Of a stretch of DNA of 64,000 nt, positions 44,909 through 54,808 are shown in pieces. Origin of the DNA: JAIUNP01 sp020161975 (GTDB lineage Bacteria > Pseudomonadota > Alphaproteobacteria > Rhizobiales > Beijerinckiaceae); assembly GCA_036745275.1 (NCBI GenBank), contig DAIOGK010000002.1, positions 62,001-126,000 of the forward strand, given 5' to 3'. Position 1 is the stretch's first letter, and each line of letters starts with the position of its first letter. Under the pieces are notes generated by a model. The model was not told the origin of the DNA, made no database searches, and worked only from the letters and a program-made list of their open reading frames with translations. The position numbers were made by a program, and so were the translations under genes.

Positions 44909-45112
44909 ATGACACCAAAAAAACCTCCGACCAAAGGGCCGGTTTCAAATGCTGCTTCCGATACGCCAGCGCTCGACGCGACGGTGCAGGACAGGCTTGG
45001 TGACATGCTCAAGCAGCATTTCGATGATCTGCTTTCCGCCCCCGTACCGGACCAATTCCTTGTCCTGCTCGCCGAACTTGAAGCCAAGGAGCAGGCCAGT
45101 GACCAGCCCTGA
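44909..45112 (+). CDS. nepR: Anti-sigma factor NepR
   Basis: A 67-residue protein with the NepR core VQDRLGDMLKQHFDDLLSAPVPDQFLVLLAELEAKE: two helices that wrap around EcfG or, after stress, around PhyR. The N-terminus (PKKPPTKGPVSNAASDTP) is disordered, as usual. It is located directly before ecfG; the two coding regions overlap by 14 bp, which couples synthesis of sigma and anti-sigma. Confidence 0.95.
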   Translation: MTPKKPPTKGPVSNAASDTPALDATVQDRLGDMLKQHFDDLLSAPVPDQFLVLLAELEAKEQASDQP

Positions 45113-45677
45113 GGCCTCGGCGCCAAGCTTTCGACAAATGCTCGTGAAGGAGATCCCGCCCCTGCGGGCCTTCGCCACCACGTTGTCCGGGTCCTCGCAG
45201 ACGGCGGATGATCTTGTTCAGGATACGCTGCTGAAGGCCTGGGGGGCTGCGGCGAGCTTCCGCCAGGGGACGAATCTGCGCGCCTGGCTCTTCGTCATCC
45301 TGCGCAACACCTACTTCTCTCTCTATCGCCGCCGTGGCCGCGAAGTGCAGGATGTCGACGGTGCCTACTCCGAGCGGATGAGCGTCCCGGGTGACCAGAA
45401 CAGCGCGGTCGATCTGGCCGACTTCCGCAAGGCCCTGGCACAATTGCCGGAAGACCAGCGAGAGGTCTTGATTCTGGTCGGCGCTTCAGGGCTCTCCTAT
45501 GAAGAGGCCGCCGAGGTGTGCGGCGTTGCGCTCGGAACAGTCAAAAGCCGGGTCAACCGGGCCCGGAACCGGCTGGCGGACCTGCTTGGCATTGTCGGAT
45601 CCGGTGATTTCGGGGGAGACAAACATACTGAGGCCGTGATCCGGCAGGGCGGAGCGGCAGCATCGTTTTCGCGATGA
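45099..45677 (+). CDS. ecfG: ECF sigma factor EcfG
   Basis: A 192-residue ECF15 sigma factor. Region 2 is LRAFATTLSGSSQTADDLVQDTLLKAWGAAASF ... LFVILRNTYFSLYRRRGRE. Region 4 is LPEDQREVLILVGASGLSYEEAAEVCGVALGTVKSRVNRARNRLADLL. Start is set at the GTG 45099-45101, preceded by AAGGAG; an ATG 13 codons later is the alternative. It directs the general stress regulon. The stop overlaps the next gene's ATG (ATGA). Confidence 0.95.
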   Translation: MTSPEASAPSFRQMLVKEIPPLRAFATTLSGSSQTADDLVQDTLLKAWGAAASFRQGTNLRAWLFVILRNTYFSLYRRRGREVQDVDGAYSERMSVPGDQNSAVDLADFRKALAQLPEDQREVLILVGASGLSYEEAAEVCGVALGTVKSRVNRARNRLADLLGIVGSGDFGGDKHTEAVIRQGGAAASFSR

Positions 45678-47332
45678 AGCGCTTTTTCAATCAGTCCGGC
45701 CTGCTGGCCAGGCTCCTGGTGATGATCACGCTGGTGATCGCACCCATTCTGCTTGCAACGCTGTTGGTCGCCAACAGCCAATACCGGCAGAACATCGCCC
45801 TGATCGAAAACGGGCGCAAGCAGCTTACCAGCAGTTTTGCAGTCCGTTCAGCGATCTGGCTGAACGGTGGCGCGAGGACGCTGCTTGCGACTTACGCCAC
45901 CCTTGCGGCCGGCCGGCAGGACAATGCGACCTGCTCGGCGTCCATCATGGCGGCTATCCTGGCCAATTCCGATTACCGCGCAGCCTTGGCCACGCTTCCC
46001 GATGGGCGGATCTGCCTCGGCAGCACGGAGCCATCGCTTACCCAGCAGGATCTCGAACGGATTGCCGCGCTGGAAACGGGCGTTGCTTCGGCTGCACCGC
46101 TCACCAAGCCGGAGGGCGCCGTCCCGAACTACGAGACCCTGATCTGGAACGGACGTCCCCTGGTCCTCATTCGTCTGTCCGTTCCTGCAAAGCACGGTCC
46201 CGGAGGCACCGCCCTGCTGCTGGCGGACGGTGATGCAATTGAGACTATCTTTGACAGTCCGCGGCCCGGGGAGGCCGAATTCGCCCTGATCCACCGGGAT
46301 GGGGCGATGATCGCAAGGCGCGCACTGCCGGATTCGGGCGAGGACTGGCTTCCCGCTGATCCGCCGGTTCTGACGGGCTACAGCCGCTTTTCGGGGCTCG
46401 ACCGAAGTGGCTCCAAGGCCGAGTTTGCGATGATGCCGGTTGCCGGAACGCCCTTCGCAGTTGCCACCCGCCTTTCGACGCATCGCACGGATGAAGCCTG
46501 GCGGCAGTATGTCATCATGACGGTCGCCCCGATCATCGTCGCTTTCATGCTTTTGGCTGCCTATGTCACCGGCCTCAAACGCGATGTGCTGCGCTGGATC
46601 ATGGGTCTCAAGGGCGCCGCGCGGTCGAGGATCGAGGATCCGCAAAGCGAACATCTGGCGCCGGTGGGCGACGATATGCCCATGGAACTGCGCACCATGG
46701 TCGACGCATTCAACCAGATGGTGCATCAAACCAACCGGCGTGAGGATGACCTCAGACATGCGCTGGATCACAACCAGTTCCTGATGCGGGAACTGCACCA
46801 CCGGGTAAAGAACAGCCTTCAGGTCATCCGCAGCTATCTCGCCTTGTCACAACGCTCCGCTACCAGCGCGGAGAAGCGCCGAGACATTGCCGGCACTGAA
46901 GCGCGTGTCCTCGTACTGGCCGTTGCCTATCGCATGGCGCTGACGGACGAAGGGATGCGTCCCGTCGCGCTGAGTCCGTTCGTCGAGGAGGTCGTCGGCA
47001 GCCTGTCCACCATCCTGCGTCGCCCGACCCAGGAGGTTACGACCCGGGTGGATGTGGCAGCGGGGCTTGAGGTGGACCGGGCGATTCCTCTGGGGCTGGC
47101 CATCGTCGAAAGCTTGATCATCGCATTCGGCGCGGATGCCTGCTCGCAGGCGACCGTGGAGATCGCAGCCGTGGATCGTTCGCTGATCGATCTCATCGTG
47201 CGGGCGGACCTTGCCGAGGCCAGCGCTATTCCGGATCAACGGATCATGCGCGGTCTTGCGCTCCAGTTGCAGGCAACGCCGCAGGAGATCGCCCCGGGCG
47301 AGACCTTGCACTGGCGCTTTGCAGCCGACTGA
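45674..47332 (+). CDS. HWE/HisKA_2 histidine kinase with degenerate ATPase domain
   Basis: A 552-residue protein. TM1 is near residues 10-33 and TM2 near 280-300, enclosing a periplasmic sensor domain of about 240 residues. A HAMP-like linker (MVDAFNQMVHQTNRRED) leads to the HisKA_2 box FLMRELHHRVKNSLQVIRSYL with the phospho-accepting His. The ATPase half has PLGLAIVESLIIAFGADA where an N-box with Asn is expected, and no DxGxG or GxGL box, so ATP binding is doubtful. It overlaps ecfG by 4 bp. It may set PhyR phosphorylation, perhaps as a phosphatase or partner rather than a kinase. Confidence 0.88.
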   Translation: MKRFFNQSGLLARLLVMITLVIAPILLATLLVANSQYRQNIALIENGRKQLTSSFAVRSAIWLNGGARTLLATYATLAAGRQDNATCSASIMAAILANSDYRAALATLPDGRICLGSTEPSLTQQDLERIAALETGVASAAPLTKPEGAVPNYETLIWNGRPLVLIRLSVPAKHGPGGTALLLADGDAIETIFDSPRPGEAEFALIHRDGAMIARRALPDSGEDWLPADPPVLTGYSRFSGLDRSGSKAEFAMMPVAGTPFAVATRLSTHRTDEAWRQYVIMTVAPIIVAFMLLAAYVTGLKRDVLRWIMGLKGAARSRIEDPQSEHLAPVGDDMPMELRTMVDAFNQMVHQTNRREDDLRHALDHNQFLMRELHHRVKNSLQVIRSYLALSQRSATSAEKRRDIAGTEARVLVLAVAYRMALTDEGMRPVALSPFVEEVVGSLSTILRRPTQEVTTRVDVAAGLEVDRAIPLGLAIVESLIIAFGADACSQATVEIAAVDRSLIDLIVRADLAEASAIPDQRIMRGLALQLQATPQEIAPGETLHWRFAAD

Positions 47333-47340
47333 CGGCGCCG

Positions 47341-47784
47341 TCACCCCGCCGGCAGTCGCGCCACCACCGCCTCGATGCCAAGTTCGTAGCCGAGCGTGCC
47401 TGCGCCACAGATCACGACATGCGCCGTCCTGGAGATGAGCGAGTGATGGTAGATTTCCTCGCGCTGGTGGACGTTCGAGATATGCACCTCGGCCTTCGGG
47501 CCATTGAACATCTTCAATGCATCGAGAAGGGCGATGGAATAGAAGGTCAGCGCAGCAGGATTGATGACAATGGCGGCAGCCTTGTCGCGCGCCTCATGGC
47601 AGGCTTCCACCAGAACGCCTTCGAAATTGCTCTGGCGGAAATCGACCGTGCAGCCGAGTGCGGCGGCGCGCTTCTCGCAACGCGCCTTAACATCGGCCAA
47701 AGTTTCATGACCATAGATGTCCGGCTCGCGCACGCCGAGCATGTTGAGATTGGGGCCATTGAGAACAAAAATCGTCCTGGACAT
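47341..47784 (-). CDS. Type II 3-dehydroquinate dehydratase-like protein
   Basis: A 147-residue AroQ-fold protein. It keeps VLNGPNLNMLGVREPDIYG with the catalytic Arg and Tyr, INPAA with the substrate Asn, VHISN with the catalytic-dyad His, and a downstream Arg in QREEIYHHS. The usual PGAYTHTS motif reads PAALTFYS, so one substrate-binding His is absent. It may be a dehydratase with altered specificity or a non-shikimate paralogue. It lies 46 bp downstream of ureG on the same strand and may be read through from the urea operon. Confidence 0.82.
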   Translation of the reverse strand: MSRTIFVLNGPNLNMLGVREPDIYGHETLADVKARCEKRAAALGCTVDFRQSNFEGVLVEACHEARDKAAAIVINPAALTFYSIALLDALKMFNGPKAEVHISNVHQREEIYHHSLISRTAHVVICGAGTLGYELGIEAVVARLPAG

Positions 47785-47830
47785 TCGCGCTTTCCATTTC
47801 CGTGCTGGTGGTCCTTGACCATCCTAGCGT

Positions 47831-48448
47831 TCAGGCGCTGCGTCGCAATCCGGTCTGCGCTTCAATCAGGGTCACAATCTCGTTCACGCCCTGCCCATGC
47901 CGGATGGATGCCATCACATAGGGCTTTGCCGGACGCTGTTTTTTCGTATCCGCCTCCATGATCGCAAGATCGGCGCCGACCAATGGCGCAAGGTCGGTCT
48001 TGTTGATGACCAGAAGATCGGATTTCGTAATGCCCGGCCCGCCCTTGCGCGGGATTTTCTCTCCCCCCGCGACATCGATGACATGGATGGTGAAGTCCAC
48101 GAGTTCCGGAGAGAACGTTGCGGCAAGGTTGTCGCCACCCGATTCGAGCAGGATCAGATCGAGGTTGGGAAACCTGCGCCGCATTTGGGCAATCGCCGCG
48201 AGATTGATCGAACAATCCTCCCGGATCGCCGTGTGCGGACAACCGCCGGTTTCCACCCCCATGATCCGCTCCTCCGGCAGCGCATCGGCCACCAACAGAA
48301 GACGCGCATCTTCCTTGGTGTAGATGTCATTGGTGATCGCGCAGAGGTCAAAGGTATCACGGAAGCGCTTGCAGAGCGCCTCCATCAGCGCGGTTTTGCC
48401 TGAGCCGACAGGGCCGCCAATGCCGATGATGAGAGGACCGTTGGTCAT
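47831..48448 (-). CDS. ureG: Urease accessory GTPase UreG
   Basis: A 205-residue SIMIBI GTPase. P-loop GIGGPVGSGKTALMEAL, the Ni-binding CPH motif in ETGGCPHTAIREDCS, LLESGGDNLAATFSPEL, and NKTDLAP. It hydrolyses GTP to deliver nickel with UreF and UreD to the urease apoenzyme. The ATG overlaps the ureF stop by 4 bp. The His-rich N-terminal extension seen in some rhizobia is absent. Confidence 0.97.
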   Translation of the reverse strand: MTNGPLIIGIGGPVGSGKTALMEALCKRFRDTFDLCAITNDIYTKEDARLLLVADALPEERIMGVETGGCPHTAIREDCSINLAAIAQMRRRFPNLDLILLESGGDNLAATFSPELVDFTIHVIDVAGGEKIPRKGGPGITKSDLLVINKTDLAPLVGADLAIMEADTKKQRPAKPYVMASIRHGQGVNEIVTLIEAQTGLRRSA

Positions 48449-49125
48449 GAGCGGAAAAGCCTCGAATACTGGGTTTCATGCTGGAGCGAAAAGAGATCGG
48501 AACGCAGCGCTGCGCTGCCGAGATCATCGAGCGTCAGGTGTGCTGCTTCGGCGGCAAGGCGCATCACCGCCGGATGCAGCGCAGCGATGACGCGTTGACC
48601 ATCGGTCTGGCCAACGATGCCAAGGCGCACGGCGGCGGAACACAGATTGGCGATGAATCCGCCGAGATAGCCGGTGAGGAGCGGGACCAGCGCAGCGCCA
48701 TGCGCCGCCCCGCAAAGCCCCACCGCGACGGGCAGTGTGATGCGGTCAAATTCCTGCAGAGACTGGGGGAGCGCGCCATAGACCGCAGACACCATCTTCA
48801 TGAAGGCCTGCCCCTGGACGGTCGCCTCAAGGTAGCGCTCGCGCGAGGGCTGAAGCGCGGCGGCGAAATCGATCAGCGCGGCAATATCCTCGTCACGTCG
48901 GCGGCGCCACGCTTCCGCCAGCAGGATCGCATCGGACCGCGCCGAGCCATGCTCTGCAAGATCGAGCAGCCATTGTTTCAGCGCAGCGCGTTCTTCGACC
49001 GCTCCACATTCTTGCGCCCATTCCAGCCCATGCGAAAAGGCAAATCCGCCGATGGGAAAGGCCGGCGAAAACCACGTCAGCAACAGCAACTGCTGACGCG
49101 CGGAATCGGCGGGCTCTTCAATCAT
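48445..49125 (-). CDS. ureF: Urease accessory protein UreF
   Basis: About 226 residues, all-helical. Landmarks are LLLLTWFSPAFPIGGFAFSHGLEWAQECG at the start and the FDRITLPVAVGLCGAAHGAALVPLLTGYLGGFIANLCSAAVRLGIVGQTDGQRVIAALHP core. UreF docks UreG on the UreD-urease complex and gates nickel insertion. Two starts are possible: ATG 49125 (chosen, homologue-like, 8-bp overlap with ureE) and ATG 49149. Confidence 0.95.
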   Translation of the reverse strand: MIEEPADSARQQLLLLTWFSPAFPIGGFAFSHGLEWAQECGAVEERAALKQWLLDLAEHGSARSDAILLAEAWRRRRDEDIAALIDFAAALQPSRERYLEATVQGQAFMKMVSAVYGALPQSLQEFDRITLPVAVGLCGAAHGAALVPLLTGYLGGFIANLCSAAVRLGIVGQTDGQRVIAALHPAVMRLAAEAAHLTLDDLGSAALRSDLFSLQHETQYSRLFRS

Positions 49126-49564
49126 GGGCGTGATGATGCGGTACGCCATGCAGGATCGGCGGGTCCGGCTCGAAGGGAAGGTCCGTTGGCCGCACGCGGG
49201 CGCCGAGGCCTTCCAGCATATCCTTCAAGACATGATCCGCCGCGATGACAATCGCGCCATTGGCGATTTCCGCGCGCGCATGGCGGTTGCCGACGTGCCA
49301 GGCGATACGGGCGAGCGTTGCCGCATCCTTCGCTGTAATTTCGTAGACCGGCTCCTCGCCAGCGATGATTTCGAGATGCCGTCCATCCTCCAGCACCAGC
49401 CGCTGGCCATGCCTGAGGCGTACCGCCTGCGGCAGATCGACCAGCACTTCCTCGTCATGGGCGGTTTTCAGCAGACGTCGGCGCAGATGCCGCTCATCGT
49501 GGTTGAGCACAATGACGTCATAAGGGGTGGGGCCGGTATCGGCGATGGCGCGGACGTTGAGCAT
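49118..49564 (-). CDS. ureE: Urease accessory nickel chaperone UreE
   Basis: A 148-residue protein. The peptide-binding N-domain has RRRLLKTAHDEEVLVDLPQAVRLRHGQRLVLEDG. The metal domain has IAWHVGNRHARAEI, with the dimer-interface His. The C-terminal tail is short (HGVPHHHAHD) compared with the His-rich tails of other UreE proteins. It carries nickel to UreG. The ATG at 49562-49564 is chosen; an upstream TTG at 49579 overlaps the ureC stop. Confidence 0.95.
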   Translation of the reverse strand: MLNVRAIADTGPTPYDVIVLNHDERHLRRRLLKTAHDEEVLVDLPQAVRLRHGQRLVLEDGRHLEIIAGEEPVYEITAKDAATLARIAWHVGNRHARAEIANGAIVIAADHVLKDMLEGLGARVRPTDLPFEPDPPILHGVPHHHAHD

Positions 49565-49575
49565 GGCGCTGCCTG

Positions 49576-51312
<1,737 letters not shown>

Positions 51313-51313
51313 C

Positions 51314-51619
51314 TCAAAGTTTTCCCATCACATCGGCGCGGAAGCCATAGACCTTGCGCTTTCCGCCGAACGGCACAAGTCGCACGTTACGGCTCTGCCC
51401 CGGCTCGAAGCGCACCGCCGTGCCCGCCGCGATGTCGAGCCGCATCCCCCGCGCGGCGTCACGGTCGAACGCCAGCGCCGGGTTCGTCTCGAAGAAATGG
51501 TAGTGGCTGCCAACCTGAATGGGCCGGTCGCCGGTGTTGGCAACCTTGAGTTCAATCGCCTTTGCGCCTGCATTCAGGGTGATGTCCCCCTTGGCCGTGA
51601 TGATCTCACCGGGGATCAT
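51314..51619 (-). CDS. ureB: Urease beta subunit UreB
   Basis: A 101-residue structural subunit: MIPGEIITAKGDITLNAG at the start, NTGDRPIQVGSHYHFFETNPALAFDRDAARGMRLDI in the middle and RNVRLVPFGGKRKVYGF at the end, all standard. The ATG at 51617-51619 overlaps the stop of the hupE-like gene by 4 bp, and ureC starts directly after the stop. Confidence 0.97.
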   Translation of the reverse strand: MIPGEIITAKGDITLNAGAKAIELKVANTGDRPIQVGSHYHFFETNPALAFDRDAARGMRLDIAAGTAVRFEPGQSRNVRLVPFGGKRKVYGFRADVMGKL

Positions 51620-52170
51620 GCCAGCACCATCGCGAGGCCTGCGACCACACCCGCCGCCCCGAGCAGGCGCGAAACCATGGTGCCCATGAAGCGCACGCCA
51701 TAGACGCCGAGAGCATGCAGCGCCGCGGTGGCGGCGACAAAGCCGAGCGCATAAAGCGCGAAGGAGGTGTCCGAGGCCTCCTGCCCATGCGCGAAGCCAT
51801 GCGCCGCGCCGAACAGCGCAATCAACACAGCACCAATGCCGATGGGAAGCCGCACCACGCCCGCCACGGCGATGCCGAGGGCGAGCACCGATACGGCAAT
51901 GGCCGTCTCGACCCACGGAACAGCGATGCCCGATGCGCCAAGGATGCCGCCGAGGATCATCGCGCCGACGAAGGTGGCAGGCCAGACCCACAACCGCGCA
52001 CCGCCCACCAGGCCCGCCCAGATGCCGACCAGCACCATCGCCGCGATATGATCCGCGCCCGAGAGAGGATGCGCCAACCCCGCGCCGATGGAATGGATGT
52101 GATCACCACCCGAATGGGCCAGGGCGGGGGTGGCAATTGTCATTGCAGCCATCACAAACAGCTTCTTCAT
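51616..52170 (-). CDS. HupE/UreJ family membrane protein (probable nickel uptake)
   Basis: A 184-residue protein with a signal sequence (MKKLFVMAAMTIATPALAHSGG) and six membrane segments. The family motif HPLSGADHIAAMVLVGIWAGL follows directly; its His and Asp residues are thought to bind nickel or cobalt. The location inside the urease operon between ureA and ureB suggests it feeds nickel to urease. The ATG at 52168-52170 has AGGTGAGAG just upstream; a GTG three codons earlier overlaps the ureA stop. Confidence 0.9.
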   Translation of the reverse strand: MKKLFVMAAMTIATPALAHSGGDHIHSIGAGLAHPLSGADHIAAMVLVGIWAGLVGGARLWVWPATFVGAMILGGILGASGIAVPWVETAIAVSVLALGIAVAGVVRLPIGIGAVLIALFGAAHGFAHGQEASDTSFALYALGFVAATAALHALGVYGVRFMGTMVSRLLGAAGVVAGLAMVLA

Positions 52171-52175
52171 CGCTC

Positions 52176-52478
52176 TCACCTTATCGGGTTGTGCACGGTG
52201 ACGAGCTTGGTCCCGTCGGGGAACGTCGCTTCCACCTGCACGTCGTGGATCATCTCGGCGATCCCTGCCATCACCTGGTCACGGGTGATGACATGGGCGC
52301 CGCCTTCCATCAGATCGGCGACGGATTTGCCGTCGCGGGCTCCTTCCACCACGAAGTCGGTGATCAGCGCCACCGCTTCGGGATGGTTCAGTTTCACGCC
52401 GCGTTCAAGTCTTTTGCGCGCGACGATGGCGGCCATCGCCACCAGCAGCTTGTCTTTTTCGCGGGGGGTCAGGTTCAT
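52176..52478 (-). CDS. ureA: Urease gamma subunit UreA
   Basis: The 100-residue urease gamma subunit: MNLTPREKDKLLVAMAAIVARKRLERGVKLNHPEAVALITDFVVEGARDGKSVADLMEGG, then DQVMAGIAEMIHDVQVEATFPDGTKLVTVHNPI. Standard length and sequence. It follows ureD by 7 bp and precedes the hupE-like gene. Confidence 0.98.
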   Translation of the reverse strand: MNLTPREKDKLLVAMAAIVARKRLERGVKLNHPEAVALITDFVVEGARDGKSVADLMEGGAHVITRDQVMAGIAEMIHDVQVEATFPDGTKLVTVHNPIR

Positions 52479-52485
52479 GCCATCC

Positions 52486-53322
52486 TCACCAGAAACGGGG
52501 CAGAGGCCGGCCCGAAAGGCCGGCGATCAAACGTGCCAGGCACTGTCGCATCGGCGCGGGATCGACCGCAAGCATCCTGATGACGAGTTTGCCATCCCAG
52601 GCGCTGGCGCCCGCCGCAACGCCCATGGTCTCCATCGTTGCGCGGGCTGCTTCGAGCCGCGCTTCAGCATCCGGCGCCATGAGCACAAGGCTCGCCGTGG
52701 CCCGCGCGCCGCCGCCCAGGGCCGGGCGGTCCAGCAATTGCGCGATCTGACCATCGAGTTTGAGATCATCGGCAAAAGCAAGCCGCCCGTCGCGCCGAAT
52801 GCGCCAACGGTCAGCCAGCGCGCCAATGCCCGGCACCTCGCCCATGGCGATGCGACCGAACACGGCGGATTCGACAATGAGCAACTCCGCATCGCCGGCA
52901 ACATCCGCCTCGATCTGCCGTTGAAGTCGCGCGCCGGAAAACAGGATCGATTCCTGTGGCAACCAATGGAGACGCGCCCCTGTTTCCGCCTTCAGGGTCA
53001 GCTCGATTTCCGCCGGTGCGGCCACAGCACGATAGACCTTCTCCGCGGACTGGGTGGTCAACATCAGGTCGGCTCCCGCCTCTGCCGTCACGTCAAGCGA
53101 AAGCCGGTCGCCGCCGAGAAGTCCGCCGCCGGTGTTGACCAGCACGGCTTCGAGCCCACGCGCGGGGGCTGGAAACTTGATGCGATAGCCGCCGCCCTCG
53201 CGCAAACCGCCAAGGCGCGTTTCCCCGGCCACCAGCCGCGCCGACACCGCCAGATGCGCCAGTGTGCGATTGGCCTCGATCGGACAGGTGGCGGGGCCCG
53301 GTCTGACGGCAGCTTCAAGCAT
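52486..53322 (-). CDS. ureD: Urease accessory protein UreD
   Basis: About 278 residues, mostly beta. Landmarks are VLVNTGGGLLGGDRLSLDVTAEAGADLMLTTQSAEKVYRA and ARLHWLPQESILFSGARLQRQIEADVAGDAELLIVESAVFGRIAMGE. UreD binds apo-urease and, with UreF and UreG, admits nickel and CO2. The ATG at 53320-53322 is chosen, directly after the urtE stop; an upstream start would overlap urtE. Confidence 0.95.
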   Translation of the reverse strand: MLEAAVRPGPATCPIEANRTLAHLAVSARLVAGETRLGGLREGGGYRIKFPAPARGLEAVLVNTGGGLLGGDRLSLDVTAEAGADLMLTTQSAEKVYRAVAAPAEIELTLKAETGARLHWLPQESILFSGARLQRQIEADVAGDAELLIVESAVFGRIAMGEVPGIGALADRWRIRRDGRLAFADDLKLDGQIAQLLDRPALGGGARATASLVLMAPDAEARLEAARATMETMGVAAGASAWDGKLVIRMLAVDPAPMRQCLARLIAGLSGRPLPRFW

Positions 53323-53324
53323 GT

Positions 53325-54020
53325 TCAGATTGCCACGGCACGCCGGATGTCCTTGTCGCAAATGCTTCCGCGCGGGCCGGAGAGCACGGCTTGTCCGCGA
53401 TCCATGACGATGAAACTGTCGCCAAGGTCAAGCGCAAAATCGAGATATTGCTCGACCAGCACGATGGCCATTTCGCCCTTGCTGCGCAGGTATTTCAGCG
53501 CCTCGCCAATCTGCTTGATGATCGAGGGCTGGATGCCTTCGGTCGGTTCATCCAGCATCAGCAGTTTCGGGCGCATCACGAGGGCGCGGGCAATGGCAAG
53601 CTGCTGCTGCTGGCCACCGGAGAGGTCGCCGCCGCGCCGGTGCAGCATGTCCTTCAGCACCGGGAAGAGATCATAGATTTCGCTGGAAACCTGCCGGTCG
53701 CGGCGCGGAATGGCGGCAAAGCCGGTTTCAAGGTTCTCCCGCACGGTGAGCAGCGGGAAAATCTCGCGCCCCTGCGGCACAATAGCGATACCGGCGCGGG
53801 CGCGCTGGTCGGGCCGCATCATGCCCAGTTTCTTCCCGCCAAGCTGGATGGCACCGCCGCTCGCCGGCTGCTGACCGGCAATGCAGCGCAGCAGCGAGGT
53901 CTTGCCCACGCCGTTACGACCCAGCACACAGGTGATCTGCCCCTGCTCCGCATCGAAGCTGACGCCGCGCAAGGCCTGAGCCGCGCCATAATGAAGGGTC
54001 AGACGGTCAACGTTCAGCAT
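53325..54020 (-). CDS. urtE: Urea ABC transporter ATP-binding protein UrtE
   Basis: A 231-residue ATPase of the branched-chain type (LivF-like). Walker A LGRNGVGKTSLLRCIAG, signature LSGGQQQQLAIARALV, Walker B LLMLDEPTEGIQPSI, and the family-specific EQYLDFALDLGDSFIVMDRGQAV end. With UrtD it drives urea import through UrtBC. It begins 2 bp after urtD, and ureD follows without a gap. Confidence 0.95.
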   Translation of the reverse strand: MLNVDRLTLHYGAAQALRGVSFDAEQGQITCVLGRNGVGKTSLLRCIAGQQPASGGAIQLGGKKLGMMRPDQRARAGIAIVPQGREIFPLLTVRENLETGFAAIPRRDRQVSSEIYDLFPVLKDMLHRRGGDLSGGQQQQLAIARALVMRPKLLMLDEPTEGIQPSIIKQIGEALKYLRSKGEMAIVLVEQYLDFALDLGDSFIVMDRGQAVLSGPRGSICDKDIRRAVAI

Positions 54021-54022
54021 GC

Positions 54023-54808
54023 TTATCGTCCCAGATAGACTTCGATGACGCGTTCGTTGTTCGAGACGGCATCAAGCGTTCCTTCCGCCAGAACCGCCCC
54101 CTCATGCAGCACCGTCACCTTCACATCGAGCGCGCGGACGAAGCTCATGTCGTGCTCGACGACAACGACCGAACGGTCGCGGTTGATTTCGGTGAGGAGT
54201 TCGGCTGTGGTTTCGGTTTCGGCATCCGTCATGCCGGCCACGGGCTCATCCACCAGCAGCAGCTTTGGATCCTGCGCCAGCAGCATGCCGATTTCCAGCC
54301 ACTGCTTCTGGCCATGACTGAGGTCGCCGCCGAGTTTGTGGCGGAACTCCTGGAGTCGGACGCGTTCGAGGATGGCCTCAATCCGGTCGCGGGAAATGCG
54401 GTTGCGCGCACCAAACAGCGCCGAGAACGGATCGCGCGGGCCCTTGAGCGCCAAGCGGATGTTGTCCTCCAACGTGTGGCTCTCAAAGACCGTCGGCTTC
54501 TGAAACTTCCGGCCGATGCCGAGGTCCACGATATCGGTCTCGTCCAGTTTGGTCAGGTCGGTGTGCTTTTCAAAGACGACATCGCCGACATCCGGTCGCG
54601 TCTTGCCGGTGATCACGTCCATCATCGTTGTCTTGCCAGCGCCGTTGGGGCCGATGATGGCACGCATCTCGCCGGGTTCGAGGTAGAGCGAGAGGCCGCG
54701 CAGGGCCTTGTAGCCGTCGAAGGTCTTCTCCACGCCGTCGAGATAGAGGAGCGCGCCGGTGACATCGGCCTCTTTCGTCCCCTCGGCGCCTGCAATGATC
54801 TGGTTCAT
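54023..54808 (-). CDS. urtD: Urea ABC transporter ATP-binding protein UrtD
   Basis: A 261-residue LivG-like ATPase. Walker A GPNGAGKTTMMDVITGKTRPD, LSHGQKQWLEIGMLLAQDPKLLLVDEPVAGMTDAET covering signature and Walker B, and VVVEHDMSFVRALDVKVTVLHEGAVLAEG. The signature reads LSHGQ, as usual in UrtD. The ATG at 54806-54808 overlaps the urtC stop by 4 bp; the longer open frame upstream lies within urtC. Confidence 0.95.
   Translation of the reverse strand: MNQIIAGAEGTKEADVTGALLYLDGVEKTFDGYKALRGLSLYLEPGEMRAIIGPNGAGKTTMMDVITGKTRPDVGDVVFEKHTDLTKLDETDIVDLGIGRKFQKPTVFESHTLEDNIRLALKGPRDPFSALFGARNRISRDRIEAILERVRLQEFRHKLGGDLSHGQKQWLEIGMLLAQDPKLLLVDEPVAGMTDAETETTAELLTEINRDRSVVVVEHDMSFVRALDVKVTVLHEGAVLAEGTLDAVSNNERVIEVYLGR

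Noticed and set aside
51714..53676. A 653-codon open frame on the plus strand
   Set aside because: It is antisense to the hupE-like gene, ureA and ureD.
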